From assembly GCA_050084985.1 (NCBI GenBank), contig JBITNC010000001.1, positions 44,144,001-44,208,000 on the forward strand: a stretch of 64,000 nt of DNA, written 5' to 3'. The stretch comes from Nageia nagi. Lineage: Eukaryota > Pinophyta. The position numbers and the translations under genes are program-made. The stretch's first letter is position 1. Each line of letters begins with the position of its first letter. The notes under the pieces are model-generated. The model did no database searches. It had not been told where the DNA came from and was given only the letters and a program-made list of their open reading frames with translations. Positions 36,374 through 47,605 of this stretch are shown piece after piece.

Positions 36374-36658
36374 TGTTAGACACCTAATCCTTAGGGAGTA
36401 TGGTATATATAATATAGTAGTATTTACTTACTATATTTAATAAATTCGGCTATAGGAATTTACTTACTTTTTAAGTGTAATAAAGAAGTGCATATGAAGA
36501 GTTCATGTGTAATCCAAAGGTCACCCATGGAGGTGAATATGTAAAGTCATCTTGTGACATATTTATTCTCACATAAAAGCTAATACAATGCTTTTTAATC
36601 TTAGAGTTATAAAAAGCTAATACAATGCTTTTTGATCTTAGAGTTATTCGGCCTGATA
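36374..36658 (+). repeat. 3' LTR of copia A
   Basis: It is 285 bases against 248 for the 5' LTR. The excess equals a 37-base tandem duplication near the end (units ending in GATCTTAGAGTTAT and AATCTTAGAGTTAT). It ends TA instead of CA, immediately before GTTCA. Confidence 0.85.
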
Positions 36659-36663
36659 GTTCA
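36659..36663 (+). repeat. target-site duplication of copia A, right (GTTCA)
   Basis: Matches 18691-18695. Confidence 0.8.
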
Positions 36664-37211
36664 ACCCTTTCAGCACTTGTTCTTCACTACCTTCAATGCT
36701 TGCTTCAACTTTATAATGCTTATGGTCTTACCTTACACCACATTGTTCCCTTCCAATAGATTGTGATGGCCTCGATGTCACATAACATCATCCCTTTATT
36801 TTTGTAGATCGTGGCCCTCCCTTGCATATTGTCTCTAACATGTGTGACTCTTGCAAAAGTATATGACATGCATAAAGTTGAAGGTCTATAACACAAATCC
36901 TCTCACATCGTCATTGTTGCCTCTGCTATGCATGTCAAAGCCCCATCTGCCCAATCAATATGCCTACATCTCAATCCCTTCATGACTCCTTCAACCACCT
37001 ATGTTGTTGGGGAATATATTGGCTAATGGAGATGCTATAGTGATTTCGAGTAGCTTATTTGTAGAGCAATTATTTAGTGAATCTACTCCAAAATCCCACA
37101 ACTCCGTAATAAATACAAAAGTAACATTGATTAGAAGCAATGGAACAAGTGGGTAGGATTTGGATCCCGATGAAACATTGGACTAGACAGTCCATCCAAC
37201 TATGTACAAAC
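36664..37211. other. inner segment of the inverted-repeat element, C-rich
   Basis: About 550 bases retained between copia A and the right inverted repeat. C-rich on the plus strand compared with the flanks. No ORF of note and no recognised domain. It could be captured gene sequence, but this is not shown. Confidence 0.4.
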
Positions 37212-37343
37212 GATTAACTGCTCTACCAGAATTCTTATTTTAATATTTTTTAAAAAAAGTAAAGATATTTTTCATAATTATTGAAAAAGTAAAAATATTT
37301 TTGTAAATTCGACAAATTATAAGAATATTTTCGTAATTCTACC
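37212..37343 (-). repeat. right terminal inverted repeat
   Basis: Reverse complement of 18535-18680. Most differences from the left arm are C-to-T on the TIR strand. It ends CTACC at 37343, about 520 bases before the kinase start codon. Confidence 0.7.
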
Positions 37344-37619
37344 ATATAAATAATTACATATGAAAATATTAATGATATTAAAATAATGGACTCGAAAATA
37401 TTACACTCATCGAAACTATAAAATTAAAAATAAAAAATAAAAACTAAATGAAAACCATTATTGTCATCGTCAGAATTTGTTGTGTGCTTCATTTTCCTTA
37501 ACTTTCCCAATTGTGTTTTTATTATTAAAAAAATGTCAACCAATATATAATAATAATTTTGCCAAATTTGTTTTATTATTAAAAAATCTAAAGCAATATA
37601 TAATAATAAAAAATGCTAC

Positions 37620-37672
37620 CACGTGAACAGCACAACCGCCGTTGCAGTCATGCCACTTAAACTTTTTATATC
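37620..37672 (+). promoter_or_regulatory. candidate kinase promoter: G-box and TATA element
   Basis: A perfect G-box CACGTG lies at 37620-37625 and a TATA-like TTTATATC at 37665-37672. That places transcription start near 37700 and gives a 5' leader of about 160 bases. It is inferred from position and motif only. Confidence 0.4.
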
Positions 37673-37859
37673 TGTCACTCTGCACAGGGAAACATACTAG
37701 TATCATAATCACGATAGGTCGCACGGGGTTCGAACCCTGGACCGCGCGGAGCCACGAAACCCTCAAAATCTTTTAAATTACAAGGGTTTTGGATTGAACA
37801 GAGAACAAAAACGAAATTTGGAATTTCGGTAGCAGAAAATTCAAATTCATGGCAACGGC

Positions 37860-40441
37860 ATGAGAATATTCAGCACAGTCATGAAGGAAAATTGCTGCAA
37901 TTCGTATTACGTTCAGTGGATTTTCGCGGCCTTTTCTGTGGCAGTGGCAGCGGTTGTTGGAGCTGAAGACACGTTGACCCTGGGTACGGAACTGACGCGA
38001 AACCAGACAATTGTGTCCAAAAATGGTCAATTCGAGCTCGGATTCTTCAGCCTCAGCGCCGGAAAGTGGTATGTTGGCGTCTGGTATGCCGGAATACCTC
38101 TCAAAACCTACGTCTGGGTAGCAAACAGGGAAATTCCGGCGGGTGGCTCTGCCTCCCTGAAGCTCAAGGAAAACGGGCGCCTTGCGGTCGTGAACGCGGG
38201 AAAAAGTTCTTCCGTTTGGGAGACTGGAAACCGCTTGAGGGCCTCCCGGGTCGTTCTCATGGATTCCGGCAATCTTGTTCTAATGGCCGACAAAAAAAAT
38301 AAGACCCGGAAAGACAATTTTATCGTGGTTTGGGAGAGTTTTGAACATCCGTCGGACACGTGGATGCCAGGTATGAAGATCCGGTATGGCCAGCCCCTCA
38401 CATCGTGGAAAACCCTAACTGATCCGGCGCCCGGAGATTTTAGCCTCCAGTTGCGGCTAAATTTGATAGAGAACGGAAATCCCGCGGAATTGAGCGAATT
38501 TCTGCTTCTGTGGCGGAATTCTACTCCCTACTGGAGCAGCGGCAAATGGGATGGCGAGAGCTTCATGTACGTTCCAGAAATGACCGTCAAATATATCTAC
38601 AATTTCAGCTTTGTGAACCCTAATTCAACAGACGGGTATTTTACATACACTGTTTCGCCTCATCCTAATGTAATTTCTAGGTTTGCCATAGATAGATTTG
38701 GTGAGATTAAGCAGTTTACTTGGACAAATCAAACAAACAATTGGAACATGTTCTGGAAGGAGCCCAAGGGTAAATGTAGGGTTTATGGGTTATGTGGACC
38801 CAATGGTGTTTGTATTGAAGATATCAATATTAATAGTAATGCTCGCAATATCGAATCTTGTCAATGCTTGAAGGGGTTTGAACCCAGGTTCCCCCAGGCC
38901 TGGAATTCCGAGGATTGGTCTGGTGGTTGTGTTAGGGTTGATCCATTGCAGTGTGAGACAGATCAGTTTTATGAGTTTGGCAATGCGGATGTTGGTAAGG
39001 ATAATATAAATAGTTTAGTGATAAGTAGGGTTTCTAAAGATAAATGCAAGGTTTTGTGTTTGAAAAACTGTTCTTGTGTTGGGTATGCTTATAGGGAGGG
39101 TTGGAATGAATGTAGATTGTTGTGGGGTGATTTGTGGGATCTGAGAAATTGTTCTGGTGATGATGATGATGAGAATGGGATTAGTTATGATTCTTGTATT
39201 AAGACTAGGGCTGTGGTTAATGTTCGAATTGCCGCTTGTGATTTGAGGGATGAGAGGCCCAGGAAGGTGAATCCTGGGATTTTGATTGGTAGTTTGTGTG
39301 GGGCGGTGCTTTTTTGTGTTATTGTGGTGCTAAATGTTGTATGTTGGAAGAGGTGGAAGTCGGCCAAGAAGTCTGCAGAGAGTTTCCATGGGACCACTTT
39401 AACTATGTTTGCATACAAGGAGCTTCAGATTGCCACAAGGAATTTTTCAGAGAAGTTGGGAAGTGGAGGGTTTGGATCTGTTTACAAGGGTGTTCTCTCA
39501 AGTTCTATTACTGTGGCGGTCAAGAAATTGGAGAGGCCAGAGGGTGGTGAAAAGCAGTTTAGGATGGAGGTCAGTACCATTGGGACAATTCAGCATGTGA
39601 ATCTTGTAAGGCTTAGAGGATTCTGTTCGGAAGGCGACAGGAAATTGTTGGTTTACGATTACATGCCCAATGGATCTTTGAATTCATTCTTGTTCAGGGA
39701 GCGAGAGAAAGTTTTGGATTGGGAGACACGGTTTCGTATTGCTTTGGGGACTGCTCGGGCAATTACATATTTGCATGAAGAATGCAGGGATTGTATCATC
39801 CATTGTGATATCAAACCAGAAAAATATTTTTCTTGATGAAGATTTTAATGCCAAAGTCTCGGATTTTGGGCTGGCAAAGCTTATTGGCAGGGACTTTAGC
39901 CGAGTTCTGACAACAATGCGAGGGACCAGAGGCTATTTGGCTCCAGAGTGGATATCGGGGCTTCCAATTACGGCCAAGGCTGATGTCTACAGCTTTGGAA
40001 TGACACTTTTGGAGATTATAGGCGGTAGGAGAAATATTGAAACAAGTAATGTGGAATCAGAAAAATGGTTTTTTTCCGCCTTGGGCAGCCAAACAAGTCA
40101 GTCTGGGAAATATTCTAGAGCTTGTAGATAATCATCTGGCTGCAGATGTCGATGAAGAAGAGGCTAGACGGGCAGCAATGGTGGCTATTTGGTGTATTCA
40201 GGATGATGAAGACTCAAGGCCCACAATGGGCACTATTGTGAAAATGCTAGAAGGAATCGTTGAAGTTTCAATTCCTCCGATTCCCAGAACTTTACAAGCT
40301 CTCATGGATGAGAATGCTGTGGCTCAAGCAATGACTGTTGATTCAGACATTGCTTCATCGGCATCTTCTCCTTCATCTTCTATTGTTGTTGTTAATGCTT
40401 CCAAAAATATGGAGAATGGTTCATTTGCTTCCAAGGATTGA
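37860..40441 (+). CDS. G-type lectin S-receptor-like Ser/Thr kinase (At2g19130-like), two 1-base frame disruptions
   Basis: Plasma-membrane receptor kinase of the S-domain family; members bind outside ligands and signal by Ser/Thr phosphorylation, in several cases in defence. Residues: signal peptide about 15-36; B-lectin 38-158; S-locus glycoprotein region about 215-310; EGF-like cysteines 306-357; PAN domain about 365-450; membrane span 474-495; kinase from about 531 with GSGGFG (534-539), Lys555, Glu570 and HCDIKPE at 648. The loop has HCD, so it is a non-RD kinase. An extra A in the run 39820-39824 ends the first frame at 658 residues (39836). The next frame supplies DFG and APE. An extra T in the run 40069-40075 shifts again, and the third frame ends at 40441. 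Ignoring both bases gives 859 residues, the usual family length, without introns. It is either a recent pseudogene or carries sequencing errors. ATG at 37881 is an alternative start. Confidence 0.9.
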
Positions 40442-40444
40442 GAA

Positions 40445-43400
40445 GTTTGTAGATGAGTTTGTTGTTTTGTTTGGGGAAAATACCATTGAAATAACCTCAT
40501 ACATGCTGCATGCTGCAATTGTTTAATTTTTGAGATGTCGTACTGGTACCTGTGATACAGTGAGATACAATTTTGTAATGCCTAAAATGCATGGACGATC
40601 TATGTTTTATCATATAAACAAATTGGGATTAATTTTGCAATGAAGATATTAAAGAGGTCTAGCGGCTCCACATAGGAAATGTTTTTATTGCATTCAATCA
40701 GGAACATGATTTGTTAGATTCATTGGCAGCATTTCCCACTGCATTTTAAAGAGGTGTGGAAAACTCTGCTGACTGCAGAAAGGCAACACAACTCAGCAAT
40801 TATTGGTTGGGCAAAATATCTCACAGACAATCATCAGATCTACTGATTGTGAAAAGGCAACACCAATCAGCAATGATTGGTTGGGCAAAGCATCTCACGG
40901 GCAATTATCAGAATTACAGTTGGGATGATATGCCTTGGATTATTATTTGAAAACATATTATCCCACAATGGCTGTGACAGTGTGAAGCTATTGGTAATGC
41001 AAAAGCTGAGAGTAAATTTTTGGAAAAAAGGACCTCACTGAATTGATGCCAGCTTTCCAGAACTGCAGAAACATGGTTATTATTCCCTGGTTATTATTTC
41101 TTTGATGGGTGTCTTCTCCAGTCTTTTAGCTGTGGATGATATTGGTCAAATGCTGCATTGCAGAGCAGATTTCATTTGTCTCTCTGGATAGAGCAGTTGA
41201 AACGTATTGCAGAAAATCTGGCTGCATATTTGCTATTGTCTTTCCATCCTGTTTCCCTGTCACTGGGAGTGAATACATTTTGATCAATTTGTTCAAGCAG
41301 AAAAAGCAAGGAGCAAAAAACTAAGTGGATTTGGTGATCAATCTTCGTACTTACTTAGCAGCAGGATACTAGCAATTGATCACTATCAGGGTGTGGTGAT
41401 TCAGTTAATGATAATGAGTAGCTCACTGTGCCAATGAATGGTATGCAGAGGGCCTCTTGACAAGGAGAGGGTTAGCAGCATAACTTACTCAAATTTTTTA
41501 AAATATCCTGTTCTGGGAAACTGGCAGATGGTAGCCTATTGGCTTTGTCATAATTCATATGCTTCTTTATTATTGCAGTTTTTTTCGTTTTGACACGACA
41601 GGTTTTGCCTATTGTCATACATTGCGAATCATTACACGCTCAATACTGTTTTGGTGCTCAATTGGCTTATATAAGATTTCTAATTTGAGATGTATCAATA
41701 GTGTCACATGAATGTAATTTCATCATTATATTTATACACACACGATGAATCCTACTATGAGATGAACTACACTACTTACTGGGTGAAAAACTAAATTGAT
41801 GGCCACGGGCCACCAACATATGTACGCCTAGATATAAATATATATTGTGGATAACCAATGTAATGACACAAGATGCAATACATAAACATTTTGGATCATC
41901 ATGAAAAACATGTATGTTCATGCATCTGTATTCGTATGTGTACATATTGCATTTGATGAATATGACACATAATTGATTCTTTTTGGAAACCTTTCTTCTC
42001 ATTTCTAGTAATCTAGTTTTGGACATATCAAAAGGGTTCACAATAGCATATACAATCTAGAAAACTTATAAAAACTGCATGCTCGATGTGCTACCTTCAC
42101 TGCATTAGATTGTCTTCTTCTATGTGCTGTTTTCTCTTTTTAGATGTTTCTATTCTTGCAGAATCTTAGGCAGCTTTTGTTTCTAGCTGCATGGTATCCA
42201 TCTTCACTCGGATCATCAAGAGGTATCTGTCATTTCCGTTGTGTTTGTTTAGATTTAAGGTCTTGTTTTAATTTAAATCGCTCTTTCATGCTGTGCAAAT
42301 TGTGGAATCTTTCATGCTGAGCATTGTGAGCTGCCCAAGTTGTTTTTGCTGAGTTTGTCTTCACAATTTTGCCATGAGCAACAGCACGTGTATACAATTA
42401 AGAAGTGACTGAAAGCACACAAGTTGGGTCATAATTGTTATCTACCATTCGAATGGTGTTTTTATATACTTGCCCTGTAGTGCTATGAAGCCTATACAAT
42501 CTATATGATGTCATTTGAAGACCATGAAACCTGTACAATATGTAAGATTTTCAAGAACAAGCACATGGTCTATATTAAAGGAAAAGAGCTTACTAGAGGT
42601 TGTTGTGCATTGGTGATTTGACTAGCATTATATTATCTGATATAAATTTTTTAGCCATTGCTCAGTGACCTCTTCTCTCTGAAATTCTGGTTATAGTTTT
42701 GCAACATATAATCATAATTTATCTCGAACTTTCAGCGGAAAACAACTTCTATTGGTGATTTCAAATTGGCATGATCCTACATTTTTTGTCTTACATTTGG
42801 TTTGATTTAGTTCAATTTTGTTTATTGTTTGTTGGAAGAGACTGGAATCATACCATCTTCAGAAAAACTACTAGATTATCATTTTCTAAATTCCTGAGAA
42901 GAATTAAGGTTCGCCAAAGTCCAATGAAACTGTTAACATAATTAATATTTTTTCTTTTTGTTGCAATTAAATGTTTTTATTTGTTTTTCCTTGAAAATGT
43001 GTCATGCATAGCTTAAGAATATGTTAAGATAGATCCCGTCTGGTTGAAATTTTCAAGGCTTCATATTGTTTTGTTTTAAACACATTCAGATAAAGTCATA
43101 AAAAGGTCCTTTGTCAAACTCGTGAAGATCACAGCAATAAAATACTTCTTGTCCATCAAAATCAAATTCCTACCTAACTCCTGTAAAGAGAAAAGTTAAT
43201 GATTATATAAAGAAAAATGTTAATGATTATAATTAAGCCTTTAAATTTCTCCTACACATTTACCAACTTGATAGGGACGCGTCACTTATAGTAGGATCGA
43301 GCAAAAGTTTCGTATCTCCAATATCATCAACTGTATTTTTGACTTCTAAGTATGCCTTTTGATGGGACTCAAGGATGATCATGTGATCTGATTATTGTTG

Positions 43401-44990
43401 GTTGGTTAAATTTTATATATTTTTAAATTTAGGTGTATTATGAGTTGTTTGTGTGGAATATTTGTAGAATACTTCTTCTGATTGTAGAATGTTAGAATAT
43501 TTTGGTTTGAATATTGTTGAGATGTAAGGCTACAAGGATTCAAAAGAATAAAAAAAAAAAAAGTGAAAAAAGGAAAAATAATAGAAAAATGTAAAATAAT
43601 TAAAAAAAAGAAAGAGTTGATGAAGATAAGGAGTTTTACTTACTCAAATTTAATGTTTTGTATCTATGAAGATGGATATGGAATACTTAGCTACTTTAGT
43701 TCTTATCATTCAATTAACATATAGACTTTAGGATTTTAAAATTTTCTATTGCGAATTTTAGGAATAGCAAGTTCTTAGAATAAATCATTGTCATCATAAC
43801 TTGAGTTCTCTTATTTCCTATTGCTTCATTGATTTTTCAATTGTGGGTAATGGTTTAGACTTGAAAGTTTTCTCCACCATGTCATTATCACTAGGTGTTA
43901 AAATAAGAGTCCAATGGTATATATAATATATATATATATACAAAAAACATCAATCATTACCTACCATGAATTTTCAATTATCAAGTCATTTCAGAGTATT
44001 GGTGTTCAATCTCATAAGGTTCATTCTTACTTTTCATTCCAAACTCATGTTTTGTCAATTTTTGTGCATTTGCATGAAGATAAATTAGATAATGTAATGA
44101 TCGAATTTGAGAGGCAACTAGAGAAACAAAGGAAAACCTTAGAAAACTATAAGGAAGTTGGGATAAATTTGAAGTAGTTGAAAGTCTCTTGGATGCCCAA
44201 TTGAGAGTGTTCTATTCTCTATTATAAAATAAAATTGAAAGATAGGCACAAAAAAGAAAATATGAGGAATTGGAGATGAAAGAAATCCTAACTATCATAG
44301 AAGAATATGAAGAAGTTTAAATAATTCTATAGTAAATGACACTCCTTGAAAGCCATAAAGGGCCATAAAAACATTTTCTATGCTTATAGAAATTTTTAGT
44401 ATCAAGAGAAGTAAAGCATATAAGTTGAGTTGGATCGTACAAATTCATCCTATAAATGATATTTATGGCCTATAAAATTCAAGAAGAGAGAGACAACACT
44501 CTTATCCAACCTTGCAAGCATGTAATTGTATCCTACCATTATATGTTTCTTATAAAAAAAAATAGAGAAAATAATTCCATGGATGAAAACCATTTTGGAC
44601 ATTTATGGATAGGGATGTACTTGAAAACCATTTATCTAGTAATTATATTTCCTATAAAAAAAATAGGGATGAAGGATTTTATAAAAGTAACATAGTCAAG
44701 TGCTATTGGATGATGCAAGGTTCATTAATCCTCTCATGCATATCTTGATTTTATGTCATTGTGGGACCAATGACATAATGGTTGGGGGAGCATACTTATC
44801 ATGCTTATCATTCCAATTTTACTAACTCTATACAAGATATTTCAGTTGCTTATATTCACTACAACAATGAGATATATAGAAGCCAAAGTTGGTTTTAGGG
44901 AAAACTTTTGCAGAGTTTTTAGCTTACCTTCAAGCTAAAAAACTTTTTCAATTTACTTCAAACAATATTGTTCTATTTTAGAGAAGTATT
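40445..44990. other. intergenic stretch downstream of the kinase
   Basis: Less repetitive than the flanks and probably original host spacer. The 74-bp duplication is listed separately. Segment 43540-43620 is A-rich. An 87-codon ORF at 43914-44177 ends in a charged helix-like stretch (EFERQLEKQRKTLENYKEV) but matches nothing I know. No gene is called. Confidence 0.5.
40766..40913 (+). repeat. 74-bp tandem duplication
   Basis: Units 40766-40839 and 40840-40913 share AAAGGCAACAC, TATTGGTTGGGCAAA (or GATTGG...) and ATCTCAC.G.CAAT.ATCAGA. It sits about 330 bases after the kinase stop. Confidence 0.85.
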
Positions 44991-44994
44991 GTAG

Positions 44995-45160
44995 ATTGGA
45001 AAATGATAAATTTTTATAGTTATTCTTACAATTACATAGGCTTCTTTCTATAGGAAAATAATGATTTCATCTAAAAGAAACATAATGGAGGACTAGTAGG
45101 CTAGTTTAACATTGACAAGATATTGAAAACACTTTTACTTGAGGTGTTTGATGGAGAAGC
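44995..45160 (+). pseudogene. Ty3/gypsy integrase zinc-binding relic
   Basis: KKHNGGLVG.FNIDKILKTLL (about 45076-45140) resembles the H2C2 zinc-binding start of gypsy integrase (H.GGL.GHFG..KT). The normal His in GHF is a stop. Upstream sequence is too decayed to identify RNase H. A weak call by motif only. Confidence 0.35.
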
Positions 45161-45370
45161 ACCTCAAGTATAAGAGCAACCTTGCATCAACAAAAAAGAA
45201 ATAATAAAGGATATCATAATGCTAATTGGATTAGATGTTACAAAATGAGTAACATTATTATTTTCTCTTCTATAGTAGTTCAAATTCAATAATAATATTT
45301 TTGAGTATAACAAAATTTATATGTTTTTAAGTATTATTTCGATGTATGTGCAACCATGATTTTGATCATA

Positions 45371-46270
45371 TGTAATATCCCCAATTTGGGACATCTAGAC
45401 ATCACCCTCATGGCTATTCATTGTGGCTTTTATTATTTATCAAATTATGTATTTATCATATTTATATTTGTGCCTCAAAGGCAACGTTCAATATGGGAAA
45501 ATTATATATTTAATTGGGCCAATTAAAAGGACCATTATGATGATCTATCACCCTTGCCCGAAGTCATCCATGCTAGGAAGGTTTGGGGTTATTTAACATT
45601 TTATTATTCCTTCCCTCGTAGTCGATTTCCTTTTGGGAACATATTTGCAAGTTTGGATAGCTATAAAGGCAAGTCATTTGCTCACTTGAAGACATCATGA
45701 TTTTGCATGTGATCTCAGATCATTTGAAGTTTGGGGTTGCTCCCCTCTCTACCTTCTAAGAACTAGGATTCTCTCTAGCCTATAAATGGCATATCTACAC
45801 TCATACTCACTTGGATAGCTTGCGCCAACCTTGAAGAGCCTTCTAGAATCTTGTGCCATCCATTATTGCCACTTGGGAGCTTGTGCCAGCCATTGGGAAC
45901 CATCTTGAGACTTGCACTAAGCTTGTGAGTCTTCTTGGGATTTGCATCAACCTTGAGGGTCTTGGTTGAGCTTCATTGAGTCTTGGACTTTGCTCTAGAA
46001 CTTGTTATAAGCTTATTACAACCCTATACTTATTATTAGTTGAATATTCATGATATTGGCTATCATATTGTGTCTCAAATGTGAATGAATGTTCCTTTAT
46101 TTCTACTATGCTATTATCATTCGTTGTGCATGGGAGTGTATGCAAATAAGAGTATTTTGTATCTATATTTATGTTATGTTAGATATATGAAGTTGTGCTC
46201 TAGTTTGATCATTTTGACATGTTATATGAGCAATATATCAGATCTGGTTACTATTATTATAATTCAATCT
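45371..46270 (+). repeat. 5' LTR of element D (end approximate)
   Basis: The first 410 bases align with 50895-51329 (ATTTGGGACATCTA, CAAATTATGTATTTATC, GACATATTTGCAAGTTTGGATAGCTATAAA). The part after about 45790 has no second copy here, because the other LTR is truncated, so 46270 is a guess. No PBS was recognised. Confidence 0.6.
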
Positions 46271-46343
46271 TGAGCACATATTTGGATGGTTAATAAGCAT
46301 TTATTATTGTGCCCTAATTTGATCTAACAAGACTATGTTCAAG

Positions 46344-47051
46344 TGATAGTGCAATAAAAATAAATAACAAGGTAATGGTACCACAACAAATAAATTTATC
46401 CTGGTTCACCCGATTTGGGCTACATCCAACAAGAACAAGGAGTGTTAACTCCTTCAAATTATATTATCATTGCTTTGTAAAATCAAGCAATTCCACCTCC
46501 ATATCATACAATGTAAAATCACATGTGCAATCACAACACATCTAGTAATCTCCATACAATAAGCATCATACAATCCACATATTACATATATGTGATATAA
46601 CCCTCATGCTATACCACATGATATCTCCATAGTCCGTACATCAATGCTCCACCACATTCAACACTAAACTATGCTCCATATGTGTATCAAGATCCACATA
46701 CGATGTCTACCACACATAGTATGCCCACATATAATGTGATTTTCCACATTCACATCATGTGATTCATCTGTATACCAATACTAAACACACACTATCATCA
46801 TTTTCTATTCTCAAACCTTAAGCATGATTGATCCTCTCAGGATCTAATCCAAGATCCACCATCATGTGCTCCCATGCCCAACCCAGGGCATACACACTAG
46901 TCTAGGATACTTTTAGGATTATTCAAATATTATTCCAAGATCCTTGATGCATCTTACACTACCATATTTATAAGATAAATATATCCTAAAAGCACATAGT
47001 AGTATTACAATACAATAAGCATAAAACCATGGGCTAAAACCACCCATTACA
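46344..47051 (-). repeat. candidate LTR of a minus-strand element inside D
   Basis: Bounded by TG (46344) and CA (47050-47051). Next to its minus-strand start is a polypurine-like tract (reverse of ATCTCCCCTTGG, 47063-47080). Contains CCTGGTTCACCCGATTTGGGCTACATCCA (46420-46448), a block often seen near LTR ends in plant elements. No second copy is in the window. Confidence 0.4.
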
Positions 47052-47605
47052 TTTTTCCCAATCATCTCCCCTTGGAAAACATAGCTGAAGTCCCTACAAA
47101 AATAGTCAACTTGTAGAAGTCATAACTTTTGATCTAAAGATTCATTTTGTAAGTTCTTAGAACTATTGGAATGTTATAAATGCGTAGAATTTACATACAA
47201 AATTTCATCCCATTTGGAATAGTATAGGACCTTATTTTATCACCTACACCAAAATGTAGCTATATAGAATATTTCTTACAAAGGATGCATTATGAAATAC
47301 ACACAACAACAAACACAAGAGGGATAAAGAATCCCATCAAGGGAAACCATGCCAGAATACCAAAGTGAATAATCTATCCACCCAACTCGACCACCTTTAC
47401 CCTAGACATCCAAACCCATGTTCTTTTAAGAAGAAGCAAAAAATCCTAATGAAGACCTTAATACCTACTTCAATCAATATCAAGGTAAGAGCACTGAATT
47501 CAAGCAAATAGTTACATTTGAAAGTTCATCAATATCATGGGAAAGAAGATAGGAAAAGGGAATGATTATTAATACAAGAAACACCTACAAAAGATACAAA
47601 TACCT

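Larger units (their letters stand above)
18696..36658 (+). mobile_element. Ty1/copia retrotransposon A (old, interrupted)
   Basis: Defined by diverged LTRs (18696-18943 and 36374-36658), flanking GTTCA duplications, a PBS after the 5' LTR, copia-order genes (gag, protease, integrase, RT, RNase H) and a polypurine tract before the 3' LTR. The gene order PR-IN-RT-RH assigns it to Ty1/copia. It is broken inside the integrase by about 10.7 kb of inserted DNA (about 23048-33747), which includes copia B. All ORFs carry stops. The LTRs differ at many positions, so the insertion is old. Confidence 0.85.
18535..37343. mobile_element. inverted-repeat-bounded element (MULE/MITE-like) split by copia A
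   Basis: The segments 18535-18680 and 37212-37343 are inverted copies of one another: GGAAAAATTAC...AAGAATT on the left equals the reverse complement of AATTCTTATT...GTAATTCTACC on the right. About 114 bases align without large gaps, at roughly 80 percent by eye. With copia A and one copy of its target duplication removed, the arms lie about 840 bases apart, a typical size for a non-autonomous DNA transposon with long terminal inverted repeats. The retained inner DNA (36664-37211) is richer in C than its surroundings. The TIR sequence (runs of ACAAAAATACCC starting GG) resembles plant Mutator-like TIRs. A 9-base target duplication is not convincing (AT-rich flanks), so the class is inferred. 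Confidence 0.5.

Noticed and set aside
37344-37352. ATATAAATA as a 9-base target duplication of the inverted-repeat element
   Set aside because: The left flank (AAAAAATAA) shares only A/T-rich similarity, too weak to count.
37536-38030. Minus-strand ORFs of 76 and 85 codons overlapping the kinase promoter and start
   Set aside because: Shadows of the promoter and of the kinase coding sequence; no motifs.
38066-39600. Additional ORFs inside the kinase in other frames
   Set aside because: Out-of-frame shadows of the lectin and kinase coding sequence.
43914-44177. 87-codon ORF with a charged C-terminal helix
   Set aside because: Low-complexity start (IYIYIQ from an AT repeat), no homology recognised; kept as intergenic.
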